Positions 53,821 to 63,822 of a stretch of DNA of 64,000 bases are shown here, in pieces. Under the pieces are notes generated by a model that searched no databases, was not told the origin of the DNA, and worked only from the letters and a program-made list of their open reading frames with translations. The DNA is from Bolinopsis microptera (taxonomy: Eukaryota > Ctenophora > Tentaculata > Lobata > Bolinopsidae): assembly GCF_026151205.1 (NCBI RefSeq), contig NC_087075.1, forward strand, positions 15,990,571 to 16,054,570, in the 5' to 3' direction. The position numbers and the translations under genes are program-made. Each line of letters begins with the position of its first letter. Position 1 is the stretch's first letter.

Positions 53821-55788
53821 ATGATTGATACATCCAACGACACTCACCCAGAAAAGTGTGAGAGTCCACAACCTGTTCCGGACCAGACTACTCCCGCTAC
53901 GGTTCAGGACCAGACTACACCCACTATAAATATCATTGCCGATATTGATGAAGTACTGAACGACGTCGACAAAATACTTCATGAATCAGAGGAATCAGAG
54001 GAAAATAAAAACTGTAGCAGCCTTATTAGTTTCTTTTCAAATGGGTCTACCCCCTTCGACAACTTTTTGTTAACTCATTCGCAGAGCCTGCGCTCAGAGA
54101 TAGATATCATCAAGCTTAACATTTCTAACCTTTTGAAAGTTGAAGTGAACAACTTTGGAATCATAACGCCATCTATGGTTAAGGGTTGTTCCTCTCTTAA
54201 TAAAGTCACCCTGGCAGAGGGTCTCCTATCCTTGCTTGGCCTTGCTGAAAATGTTTGTGCTGTCGTTAGTGGCAAGAAATGTGACCACGACGTTAAGTCC
54301 CCGTCATACTTGTCAGCTCCCTCCAGCATTCCAATGGGTCATACTATCTCTGACGGAAGCTCTATACACAAGTCTTTAGAAGCCATCCAAATATCCATCA
54401 AAAGCTTGAAAGACAACGATAGCCATCTTAGGACTCTTGACTCCATCAACTCCAAGCTTGCTGAACTTAAACTTGATATTAACTGTTTCAAAAACAGTAG
54501 GTCTTCCAACGTGTCCACTCCTGACCTGACCTTACCTCCTTTTAACATAGGGTCACCAGCAGCCTGCGAATCAGACCATGAACAACTCCTACTGGATGCA
54601 CAGAAGCCTTCAAGTGCAGACGAACCTAAGTCCAAGCACATTATGTCTTATGTACCAGAATTCATTGATACCACCTTGAACTCTGAGCTCTTAAATTTCC
54701 TTGATCAACAGAAAGATGCTTTTGACTGTAACTCAGAAAATGGGCATGGAGTTATAAGCTTTGGAGAACCATATGATTACCCTGGGGCAAAAGCTGCTAA
54801 GCCCAAATCAGAAGACCTCCCCGATGTTCTTGTTGAACTTGCCTCAAGAATAAAGAAGCATTGCCCTGGTACAGTTATTAATCAATGCTTGATCAACCGG
54901 TACAATGATGAGAGCAGCTTTCTCCCCAAACACTCGGACAACGAGAACTCGCTTGTGCATGACAGTTCTATTTTCACAGTATCCTTAGGAAGCCAGTGCT
55001 CGGTTAAGTTCTCAATGAAAGGCTCAACAAATGGGGAAGTCATTGAGACGATAGAGGGACGCAGTCTTTATATCATGAGCAAGCAGTCCCAGTTCCTCTG
55101 GGACCACAGAATAGATAAGAGCACTGAGAAGAGGGACATAAGATTCAGTATAACGTTCCGTTATGTTAGCAACAGCACCAATGCAACATTGATTATTGGT
55201 GACTCAAACACCCGGTTCCTCCGGTTTGGTGCAGGGAAAGGGACATTTGGTCACAAACTGCCTGGAAAAAGAGTTGAATGTTTCACAATAGATCAGTTAG
55301 ACCCTGCTATTTGTGTAGGATACAAGAACGTTGTAGTACACTGTGGTGTAAATAATATTAAAAGGGGAGGGGGTGATGTTAAACATTGGGCTGATGAGCT
55401 GACGAAGAAGCTCAAGAATATTTGTGATTTGTGTCCATATTCTAAAGTTATAGTCTCACCCATCCTACCAACTAGGTCCTCCTGGCTGAATGACAGAGCC
55501 ATGGAATTTAATAGTTTATTATTTGGTTACTGTAATACTAACACTAGGATAGGAACTTTAGATTTTGATAGTTTTGTCGATGAAGAGGGTCTACTGAACA
55601 AGCAGTTCTGTAGATACAAGAAGCCGGATGACCCAATCCACCTTGGATCAAACGGTATCTTTAAACTCTCCCGGGCAATTGCCCATAAGATCCTAGGTAG
55701 CCCCGTTGATGGGAGGTTGTCCAGTGCTGTTGCCAAGGCCCAAAATAGATTTTCCCCACGTCCCCGTAGATCTGTACTTCAGTCATGA
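53821..55788 (+). CDS. LINE ORF1: AlkB-like dioxygenase plus SGNH esterase (655 aa)
   Basis: The ATG at 53821 is the first in frame; upstream codons only continue the frame. Residues about 1-270 are acidic and unstructured with no domain I know. About 275-450: AlkB-like Fe(II)/2-oxoglutarate dioxygenase, with NRYNDESSF, the HxD pair in PKHSDNE, the distal histidine in LWDHRID and RFSITFR, which matches the RxxxxxR motif of AlkB (RYNLTFR in E. coli). About 457-635: SGNH hydrolase, with GDSN (LIIGDSNTRF), VVHCGVNNI and the catalytic DPIH. Esterase domains are known in CR1 ORF1 proteins; an AlkB domain is much less usual. AlkB enzymes demethylate nucleic acids, so a role on the element RNA is possible but inferred. 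Confidence 0.85.
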   Translation: MIDTSNDTHPEKCESPQPVPDQTTPATVQDQTTPTINIIADIDEVLNDVDKILHESEESEENKNCSSLISFFSNGSTPFDNFLLTHSQSLRSEIDIIKLNISNLLKVEVNNFGIITPSMVKGCSSLNKVTLAEGLLSLLGLAENVCAVVSGKKCDHDVKSPSYLSAPSSIPMGHTISDGSSIHKSLEAIQISIKSLKDNDSHLRTLDSINSKLAELKLDINCFKNSRSSNVSTPDLTLPPFNIGSPAACESDHEQLLLDAQKPSSADEPKSKHIMSYVPEFIDTTLNSELLNFLDQQKDAFDCNSENGHGVISFGEPYDYPGAKAAKPKSEDLPDVLVELASRIKKHCPGTVINQCLINRYNDESSFLPKHSDNENSLVHDSSIFTVSLGSQCSVKFSMKGSTNGEVIETIEGRSLYIMSKQSQFLWDHRIDKSTEKRDIRFSITFRYVSNSTNATLIIGDSNTRFLRFGAGKGTFGHKLPGKRVECFTIDQLDPAICVGYKNVVVHCGVNNIKRGGGDVKHWADELTKKLKNICDLCPYSKVIVSPILPTRSSWLNDRAMEFNSLLFGYCNTNTRIGTLDFDSFVDEEGLLNKQFCRYKKPDDPIHLGSNGIFKLSRAIAHKILGSPVDGRLSSAVAKAQNRFSPRPRRSVLQS

Positions 55789-58700
55789 TAGTCAAACTAA
55801 TATGCGAAATTTGCTGCTGCTGCAATAGACCTGTGCGTGCTGGACATCCATTCATAATTTGTCAGATGTGTGACAAAATAATGCACAAGAAATGCAAAAC
55901 TGATGATAACATAGTCAAATTTCGAGATGGAACATACTGCAAAATATGCACTGATGCCAATGATATTGTTCGGTACAACCCTTTCTACCAAGCTCCCCAC
56001 TTTGCAAACAATGGCCTCATTGATGATGAGCCAGTCAATTATATAGAATCTATCTACAATAGCTCAAAGGTTCTTGAAAATTGCAAAACATTCTCCATAA
56101 AAGAGTTGAATGCCACCATCCTACCTAAAAATTCAGTTAAATATTTGTCCAAATTATTTCTTAACATTGATGGAAATGCATCCAACTTTGACAACTTTGC
56201 AGTTGAGCTGTCTTGTATCGACCACAAATTCTCTGTTATCGGCCTTGCAGAAACAAACACCAATCCCGAAAATGGAGCCCTGTATCAGCTTAACGGATAC
56301 TCCTCCTGTTACCAATCACGTTACTTTTGTCAAAAGAAAAACCAGTTCAAGAGTAAAGGGCCAGGAGTGTGTCTTTACCTGCACGATTCCCTTAACTTTA
56401 ACAAGATTACTGGCTTATCTCTCTGTAATGAACACATAGAATCACTATTTGTATCTATCACTAGCTTGCAAGACCCAACTGTTGTAGGGGTTATCTACCG
56501 TCCCCCGAACGCATCACTTGAACTGTTCAACGAAGCATATGAACGTATTCTCTCAAAATTGAATGGCAAAAAAGTATACATTCTTGGTGATTTCAATGTC
56601 AACATTTTGAAAGACCCATCTCCATCAGAGGACAAATTCCAAGAAATAATATTCAACAACGGCTTCACACCAACCATATCAGTACCAACACACCAAATGC
56701 CTGGCTGTTCCAGGACTTGTATTGACAATATCCACACCAATGTAGTAGACCAATCCCTTATTTCTGGTGTGATATCTGATAATATCTCCCACCATCACCC
56801 TGTATTCACTCTTGTTGAGCTTCCCCCTAACTCTGTGCCTAAACCTGATTCACCAGACAAAATTACCATACACTACGACTATAGTAATGCTAACCTAGAG
56901 AAGCTCTGTCTTGAAATAGAAAACGATATAGATAGGTTCCAGCACAGCTGTGACACATTTGACTCTTTCATGCAGTTATTTCAAGAAAAGATAGATTTGT
57001 CTTGCAAACTTCTTACTCCTAGAACCACTAAACGCAACAGCATAACTAACCCTTGGATTACCCAGGGGCTAATTAATTCCATAGACAAGAAAGCTAGGTT
57101 GTATTTCGAATGGAAGAAGACTTGTACATTAAAACTACCTGACGGGGATCAAAACAAGCACATCTGCTACAAGGAATTCGACAAGTTTCTCAAAAACTCA
57201 ATAAATATGGCAAAAGCTATGTGCTATACTAGAAAATTCGAGAAGTACAGCATGAACTCAAAAAAGACCTGGGAAGTTATCAATGAACTCCGTGGTAAGA
57301 ATATGTCTAGATGTAAGGACGATTTTGTCATAGATGGCCAGAGAATTACTTGCAGACGAATAATTGCTAACAAATTTTGTGAATACTTTACATCTCTTGC
57401 AAGCAATCTCAATAGAAATGTATTGTCGAACAATAGTATTTCTCTGGAACCAGTAGAATCATTTGCTCAATTCATGTCTAATTCAGTGTCTGACTCCATA
57501 TACCTAGAAGAAACTAATGAAGATGAGATTATCGAGGTCATCAGAGATTTTCAAAATGGCAAGGCAAGTGACATTCCTATAATCGTTGTAAAAAAATCGG
57601 CAAAGCTCATCGCTGGTACCTTGGCTAGGCTTTACAACATATGTATACAAAGTGGAACATTCCCAAGTATTTTTAAAACTGGTAAAGTTATTCCTATTTA
57701 CAAGAAAGACAATAAGGAATGTATTGAAAATTATCGGCCTGTGTCAATATTACCTTTATTTGGAAAAATTTTCGAGAAGGTCATTTACAAACGGCTCTAT
57801 AATTTCTTCACATCTAAAGGTGTACTAACAGACTCGCAGTTTGGATTTAGAAAAGGCCATTCTACCGCCCATGCTCTACACAAATCTATAGACTCTGTTA
57901 CAAAGTCCCTGGCTAGCAATAAACATGTCCTAGGCATATTCATTGACTTGAGCAAAGCCTTTGACACCCTTGATCACAATATTCTTCTAAGCAAGCTAAA
58001 TTCCTATGGTATTAGGGGCACAGCACTAACTTTACTAAAAAGCTACTTGACTAACAGAAAGCAGTATGTGATGTATAACGATGTACCATCAGAAACAATG
58101 GATGTGGAATTCGGGGTTCCTCAAGGGTCAATTCTAGGGCCATTACTCTTCCTACTGTATATGAACGATATAGTAAACTGTTTTTCAGACAGTGAAGTGA
58201 AATTTGTACTTTATGCTGATGACACTAATATCTTCATATCAGGACCGTCTAGAGAAACAACATACAAAAAAGCCAACTTAGTGCTTAAACATGTCTCGAT
58301 TTATATGAAATGTAATCTACTTCATATCAACATGTCAAAATGCTGCTACATCCATTTTAAACCTGCCTCTGAATATGATGACACTTGTGCACGGACTAGA
58401 CCATTTGCTACCCTGCTAGATGAATCTAGATCAATATTCATCAATGGTAAGGTTATCACTAAAGTCAAGGATACCAAATTTTTAGGTGTTGTTATAGATA
58501 GTAAGCTAAACTGGTCTGCCCACATGCACTACATCCGTAAAAAACTGAGGTCCATGACTGGTGCAATCTGTAGAATTCGGCACTCGATACCTGCTGAACT
58601 ATATTTAAAAATATATAATGCTCTATTTGAATCACATCTAAGTTATGGTATAAGTGTTTGGGGAGTTGTCCTCAAAGAACGGTCAAATGATAGTCTTTTT

Positions 58701-59189
58701 ATCACACAGAAGCACTGTATAAGAATCCTTTTTGGTGATCTCGACGCATATCTAGATAAACAATCAACATGTGCAAGAACTAGACCATATGGCATGCAAA
58801 TACTAGGCCATAAACATTTTGAAAAGGAGCATACGAAACCCATTTTTAATAGGTTAAAAATTCTTACGGCTCAAAACTTGTACAAATATCACTGTATTTT
58901 AGAATTCTCTAAGATTATCAAGTACCACTGCCCATACTCCCTTTATGAGGCTATCAACATTTCAAACCGTGCAACGAGTCTAACAGTTATTCTTCTAAAT
59001 AAATCAAATACCTTTTTGTTTAATGCAGCCAAGCTTTGGAACACTGTTCATAAAAAAATTTTAACTTCAAGCAATTGTCTAGAAACTTCCATTAACTTGA
59101 TAAAATTGAGAACGAAAGCACTATTAATACAATCACAGGCTGCTGACTTAAAAGAGACTTGGACTCCAAACAATTTTAAGTTACAGTAA
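55785..59189 (+). CDS. LINE ORF2: PHD finger, endonuclease, reverse transcriptase (1134 aa)
   Basis: Starts at the ATG of an ATGA overlap with the ORF1 stop. Residues about 7-55: a C4HC3 PHD-type zinc finger (CEIC, FIICQMC, HKKC, CKIC). About 105-345: apurinic-type endonuclease with VIGLAETNT, VVGVIYRPPN, YILGDFNVNI and SDNISHHHPV. About 610-900: reverse transcriptase with VIPIYKK, NYRPVSILPLFGKIFEK, FGFRKGHST, FIDLSKAFDTLDH, GVPQGSILGP and LYADDTN. C-terminal thumb with FLGVVIDSKLNWSAH and SHLSYGISVWG. No stop or frameshift. Expected to nick genomic DNA and copy the element RNA by target-primed reverse transcription. Confidence 0.93.
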   Translation: MIVKLICEICCCCNRPVRAGHPFIICQMCDKIMHKKCKTDDNIVKFRDGTYCKICTDANDIVRYNPFYQAPHFANNGLIDDEPVNYIESIYNSSKVLENCKTFSIKELNATILPKNSVKYLSKLFLNIDGNASNFDNFAVELSCIDHKFSVIGLAETNTNPENGALYQLNGYSSCYQSRYFCQKKNQFKSKGPGVCLYLHDSLNFNKITGLSLCNEHIESLFVSITSLQDPTVVGVIYRPPNASLELFNEAYERILSKLNGKKVYILGDFNVNILKDPSPSEDKFQEIIFNNGFTPTISVPTHQMPGCSRTCIDNIHTNVVDQSLISGVISDNISHHHPVFTLVELPPNSVPKPDSPDKITIHYDYSNANLEKLCLEIENDIDRFQHSCDTFDSFMQLFQEKIDLSCKLLTPRTTKRNSITNPWITQGLINSIDKKARLYFEWKKTCTLKLPDGDQNKHICYKEFDKFLKNSINMAKAMCYTRKFEKYSMNSKKTWEVINELRGKNMSRCKDDFVIDGQRITCRRIIANKFCEYFTSLASNLNRNVLSNNSISLEPVESFAQFMSNSVSDSIYLEETNEDEIIEVIRDFQNGKASDIPIIVVKKSAKLIAGTLARLYNICIQSGTFPSIFKTGKVIPIYKKDNKECIENYRPVSILPLFGKIFEKVIYKRLYNFFTSKGVLTDSQFGFRKGHSTAHALHKSIDSVTKSLASNKHVLGIFIDLSKAFDTLDHNILLSKLNSYGIRGTALTLLKSYLTNRKQYVMYNDVPSETMDVEFGVPQGSILGPLLFLLYMNDIVNCFSDSEVKFVLYADDTNIFISGPSRETTYKKANLVLKHVSIYMKCNLLHINMSKCCYIHFKPASEYDDTCARTRPFATLLDESRSIFINGKVITKVKDTKFLGVVIDSKLNWSAHMHYIRKKLRSMTGAICRIRHSIPAELYLKIYNALFESHLSYGISVWGVVLKERSNDSLFITQKHCIRILFGDLDAYLDKQSTCARTRPYGMQILGHKHFEKEHTKPIFNRLKILTAQNLYKYHCILEFSKIIKYHCPYSLYEAINISNRATSLTVILLNKSNTFLFNAAKLWNTVHKKILTSSNCLETSINLIKLRTKALLIQSQAADLKETWTPNNFKLQ

Positions 59190-59440
59190 TTTAATCTAAT
59201 TGCAGCGGCACATAACATAATTTAAACTATTGCTATCATTATTGTACTACAGACTGAAAATATCTCAGATCTATTTTGGGCGTTTTTAACAACTTGTAGT
59301 TGTAATTCTTAAATATTAGATATTTATAACTTTTTAATCAGAGTGAATTAATAATTGATATTTGATAATTTATTTATTTGATAGTTTAGTCTGATATTGA
59401 TATTAATATTGATTATATTGATATTGTTATTATTGAATGA

Positions 59441-59540
59441 AGCTAACACCAGACATAAATAATACTACTTCTATTAACAAAGGGACTTGGAGTATAAACG
59501 ACCAATTTTGCATAATTGTCTTTCCAACCAAGAATTCAGG
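59441..59540. other. No gene seen
   Basis: Short sequence between the LINE 3' end and repeat family A. Confidence 0.4.
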
Positions 59541-59780
59541 AGGCAAGGGTGGGTGCGTAAACTTTATGGTCTGCACTCTCAGATCCTGTATCACCCTGGA
59601 TTCATTTCGACGTATTTTTGGTAAAAGTATACATATACTTTCTGGTCACTCTCTTGCTACTCCAAGTCCCCTAATATATATGGTCTAAAGTTTGCACTAG
59701 TTATATTTATAAAATATGTTTTTGTCTGCTTTAACTGATACTAAATAAAATTGTTGTTTTCTTGAAATTGTTGTTTTCTT
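59541..59780 (+). repeat. Interspersed repeat family A, plus copy
   Basis: Matches the reverse complement of 14676-14935. Ends in tandem TTGTTTTCTTGAAA. As at 14.7 kb, it lies beside a family B element, so both loci share an A-B arrangement in inverted orientation. Confidence 0.7.
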
Positions 59781-59937
59781 GATTCTTCAATGCATGTAAT
59801 GCATTGCGCTACCAAACCTACCAAAACGCGCGCCGAGTTGGACACTTGGACTCGTCGACGGTCTAATATTTGAAAATATTTTACAACATACAAGTTTCGC
59901 CCGTTAACTATTAATTATAGCTACAATAATTAAATTT

Positions 59938-60062
59938 GTAGCGCGATGCGTTACTGTGCCGCGCCGCGCACTAGCACTAAATCATGCTTCTCGCAACAAC
60001 AGATCGGCAAAATGCGCTACAGTGCCGCACCGAGCTGCGATGAATTGACATTGTCAATTAAA
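59938..60062 (-). mobile_element. SINE-like family B, copy 3
   Basis: On the minus strand: GCAGCTCGGTGCGGCAC, GTTGCGAGAAGCATG and GCATCGCGCTACAA, in the same order as the copies at 15.0 and 16.4 kb. Confidence 0.6.
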
Positions 60063-61007
60063 TTAACTATGTAATAAGCTATTAAATGATTTAGCTTTTA
60101 ATATATGCTGCGCTGTAGTTTTGAATTTAAACCAAACTTTTCACTTTTATGCGTAGCTAGTGTTGCTGACCAAAAATTGTGTTTTCTTAATTTGTAAATT
60201 TTTGAGTATAAATTAATTTAATATTTTGTTTTATTATTATGACTCCGGAAAAGTCAATGCGGCACTCGGGTCTTTGGTATTGTTGTTGGTTTATTGTCCA
60301 TTATCTACGTTCTGCTTTTGTAGTTTAAACAATAGTGAGTTCTAAATATACAGCTTTAAACCGATTAAGTATGAATGAATGAAATACCTGACAATCCTTA
60401 CTCTTATAATCCAAAAGCATGAGTAACTCGTAGTGATGTATGATTTTTAGAAACTTTAAATTAATATTGGCGCTCACAGGTCCTCATGAATATGCGATTG
60501 CCGCATAAGGTTCTGTACAGCCTAAGTGCTAAGCATGCTCGTTAGAAAAACTATGAACAATGAACATAACATGCTAGCTTTCTTTATTTTTGTAAGTCGC
60601 GTCGGCTGACATCTTGGGTTGTACTGGATGTAACAAGTTTATTATCGGATGTCTATTTATATTTATTATGATATCATTATTCATTGTAATGGCAATAAAA
60701 TTTAAATTTTGTTTTACTTAAATTTTGTTTTACTTAAATGCGCAGGGTAACTTCAAGCTTAAATTATTCACCTTACTGAGGCAGTCAACCAACGCGTGGC
60801 TTTATTTTTATGATATGATATGTTTTGATTGTTATTAATAAATACCAAAATTTAAATTTGTTTTCCTAAAATTTGTTTTCCTATATACAACCACCTTTGT
60901 GAAATGGTCATATTGACTTTAAATATTCAAACTTAATATGTTTTGATTGTGGTTATCAAAATCTTTGCTTTATTAGAGTAATGTTGAAGTTCCATTCATG
61001 TACCGCG
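60063..61007. other. No gene seen
   Basis: AT-rich sequence with the short duplication AAATTTTGTTTTACTTA near 60700-60735 and AAATTTGTTTTCCTA near 60855-60885. No coding signal. Confidence 0.5.
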
Positions 61008-61108
61008 ATGCACTACTGGGCCGCGCCGCGCATCAAATAATTCTTCTCGCAACCACGAGATCGGCGAGATGCACAACTGGACCTTGCCGAGCTTTGAATG
61101 ATTGACAT
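61008..61108 (-). mobile_element. SINE-like family B, copy 4
   Basis: On the minus strand: TTGATTCACGATGTCAATC, CGTGGTTGCGAGAAG, ATGCGCGGCGCGGCCCAG and GTGCATCGCGGTAC. Confidence 0.6.
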
Positions 61109-62096
61109 CGTGAATCAAGAAATTCCAGTGTAAAGTGTATTTTCATGCTCGCAGTATTTCTACTGAAATGTCTTAATATCTATATATATAACATAGCCGA
61201 GTCTGCAGGGCCCCTTGTTATGTAATGCCACTGGAGTGTCGAACTTATTTTATTTCAGCTAAATATTTTCCAAAAGACCTTTTATATTGATATGCCCTCT
61301 TAGATTCCAGCCAGCTATTTTAAGATTTTAATCATAACGATTTGCCTCCGAAAGGCAGCGGTCACTACTTCATATCAAGTTCTTGATCCTTGTGTTACAG
61401 ATTGTAGCCTCTTATCTAGGCTTATCTAGGCTGTAGAGAGAGATTTTCCAAGTCAAAGATTAGGATCCTGGGCTTAATTCTGCACCATTTTTTATTGAAA
61501 TCTTTCAAATCGATCAATTACATACAAATTTACACAATGAATGAACAACATTAAATTTTCTCAAAAGTATAAGACTCCGATAAAATCAGATTTTCTAGGA
61601 CAAAATGTATGTAATCAAAGGACCTGAGGGTCACCAGAACACAGATGTTGAGAGCAAAATGCACCTCCTGCACAAGTATGGGCCCACGAAAATCTTAAAT
61701 TTTAAATAGAATTTCAAATAGAAACATACAAAAATATCAAAAGCAATCAAATCATATAATAAAGTGAAATCCATGATGTGATGACATGCACTAAAATGAG
61801 AAATGAGAAATACAGACAACAGGGATTTAAGCTCCTTATGAACAAAAACAATTTTAGTTTTCAGTCCTTCTAGTTTCCAAAAATCTACCGAGCTAGTGTT
61901 CTGGTGTGCACAAAAGCCCCTAAGCCCGTGCATTCCTTGCCCCCGCTAGCTGCCAGTCCTTGACAAACTTCCAATAGCAAAGATCAACTAGTCATTTACA
62001 AATTGAGCACTATACAATTTTAATTGTTTTAAATATTTGACTTTGTAAAATGAGCTAAAACATTGATTTATTAGTTTCATTGATTTATTAGTTTCA
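61109..62096. other. No gene seen
   Basis: AT-rich sequence leading into a Copia fragment; TTGATTTATTAGTTTCA is duplicated at about 62063-62100. No coding signal; the open frame at 61631-61933 has no recognisable motif. Confidence 0.5.
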
Positions 62097-62102
62097 TTGA
62101 AC

Positions 62103-62940
62103 ATATTGTTAGCTTTAGGTAAACTGCTTCACATCTCTGTCTCGAGGGAATATATTGAGATGGATCAGAAGAAGTATATTGAAAAGCTTTGTCCCATTGA
62201 TATACCAGGTGGTGCCCTTAAAACCAGAGACCTCTCCAGTGATGAGAAGAATACTCTTAAGTCTAAGCTGGGCCAGATCCTTTGGGTATCCAACCACTCT
62301 AGGCCTGATGTGTCATTTCAGGTTTGTGTCACCAGCACAGGTATCAAAGATGCCACTGTGAAGGACTTTCATGACTGTAATCAGGTCATAGAAAGGCTAA
62401 AGAGAAAGCATGTCTGTATCAAACATCACTCACTTGGGAATCTGAAAAATCTGAAGTTTATCCTCTTTAGTGATGCCTCACACAAAAACCTCTACAATGG
62501 AGCTTCACAGGGTGGATATGTAGTGTTCATTAAGTCGGATGATAGCCAGTTTGCCACTCCTTTGATATGGTGCTCAAAGAAGTTAAAGCGAATTGTAAGA
62601 AGCACCTTGTTTGCAGAAACCTATGCACTCCTTGAAGCAATTGACTCCTGCATCTTCCTTCGCAGAATGACATCACAGCTACTCAACATTGAGGATATTA
62701 AAATTGAATGTTATGTTGATAGTCAAACTTTGTGTGATTCCATTGTTAGTAATAAACTGAATGAGGATAAGAGACTTAGGCATGAAATAGAATGTTTAAA
62801 AGAAACTGTTAAATTAGATATAATATTGATGTTCATTGGATATCTAATAAACTGCAAGTTGCAAACGTATTCACCAAAGCTGGGGCACCGACAAATTTAA
62901 TACTTGAAGTTTTGGATACTGGAGTTTTAAGATTTCGATA
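62103..62940 (+). pseudogene. Copia-type retrotransposon, RT C-terminus and RNase H fragment
   Basis: Starts inside the post-RT region (LGKLLHISVSREYIEMDQKK), then LGQILWVSNHSRPDVSFQV and a Copia RNase H: FSDASHKNL, WCSKKLKRIVRSTLFAETYA and CYVDSQTLCDSIV. The frame shifts near 62828; the continuing frame reads WISNKLQVANVFTKAG and stops at about 62940. 5' parts (gag, protease, integrase) are missing, so this is a 3' remnant. Confidence 0.88.
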
Positions 62941-63145
62941 ATTAATTTATCGTGTATTTGATAGATTTTACCCCCGGTGTTTTTTATGGGTCTATTGTTA
63001 GATCTCATTCGTTGTTTTATATGAACCCCCAGAGTTTCATCTCACCTTTACTTTATAAATGAAGTTTTATATTGACTATTTAAATTATTACTATCACCTC
63101 GATTTTTATCCTAAGCTTTTGTTCATTGTTTGAAAGGGGTAAGAT

Positions 63146-63258
63146 TGTTAAGTTGCTTTATATCATTAACTATGTATTTCCCAGGGCTTTGCTGTATATA
63201 AGCGTATGACTTGATACTGTATGACTTGATACGATTCATTACTACCTTTCATATAACA
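63146..63258 (+). repeat. Possible Copia 3' LTR
   Basis: A purine run GAAAGGGGTAAGA (63133-63145) precedes TTGTTAAGTTGC, and about 110 bp later the sequence TTCATATAACA could be the end. A TATATAAG box lies near 63195. There is no second LTR in the window to compare with, so this is tentative. Confidence 0.35.
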
Positions 63259-63267
63259 ACGGTGTAG

Positions 63268-63822
63268 TTACTGGTACAAATACTCAAGGTTAACAAAATC
63301 TAGATCATAATCAAAGTCCTCCGGCATAATTTTATCCCACATGTAGGAGGTCAATTTGCTTTTGAACTCAGAAATAGTCTCTATCTCACGTATATCTAGA
63401 GGAATATGATTCCATTTGGAATGGGTCCTAAAGTAAAAGTTCTTAGCAAAAGCGTTAGAGCTTGCTCGTGGTAAGATCGAGCTTACAAAACATAAGGGGT
63501 CCATGTGGCTATTTCTTAACCTTGAGTGGCCTTGATATGGTTGCAAATATGAGGGTAAAGTGACAGGAATATGTTGCTTCACAATTTTAAAGAAGAAAAT
63601 AAGGTCAAGAAAGTCGAAGCGGTCTTCTATGGGCATAATCTTAAGCTGTCTGCATTTTTGAATGTATGTGGATGGTGGATAACTCATATACTCCTCGCGA
63701 AGAATCCACTTAATAGCACGCTTTTGGAGGCCCTCCAGCTTGCTTATCTGGGATTTTGTGACCGGTCTCCATATAACTGAGCAATGCTCAAATTGACTTC
63801 TCATTAAAGTGAGATACAGTAA
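63268..63822 (-). pseudogene. LINE reverse transcriptase C-terminal fragment
   Basis: On the minus strand: RSQFEHCSVIWRP, KLEGLQKRAIKWIL and PLDIREIETISEFKSKL, the thumb and C-terminus of a CR1/L2-like LINE. Homology begins a few codons before the ATG at 63804 and ends at the stop at 63268, so it is 5'-truncated. It is a different family from the LINEs at 22 kb and 52-59 kb. Confidence 0.8.

Larger units (their letters stand above)
53680..59440 (+). mobile_element. Apparently full-length non-LTR retrotransposon
   Basis: Two overlapping intact ORFs, a short 5' leader and a 3' end rich in GATATT/ATT units (about 59380-59440). I cannot see a clear target duplication, so both edges are approximate. 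RT motifs (FGVPQGSILGPLLFLLYMND, LYADDTN) and the endonuclease place it in the CR1/Jockey/L2 supergroup. Lack of stops or frameshifts over 5.4 kb suggests recent activity. Confidence 0.85.

Noticed and set aside
54640-55170. AlkB domain as a host DNA-repair gene
   Set aside because: It lies within one long ORF with an SGNH domain and overlaps a LINE ORF2 by 4 bases, so it belongs to the element.
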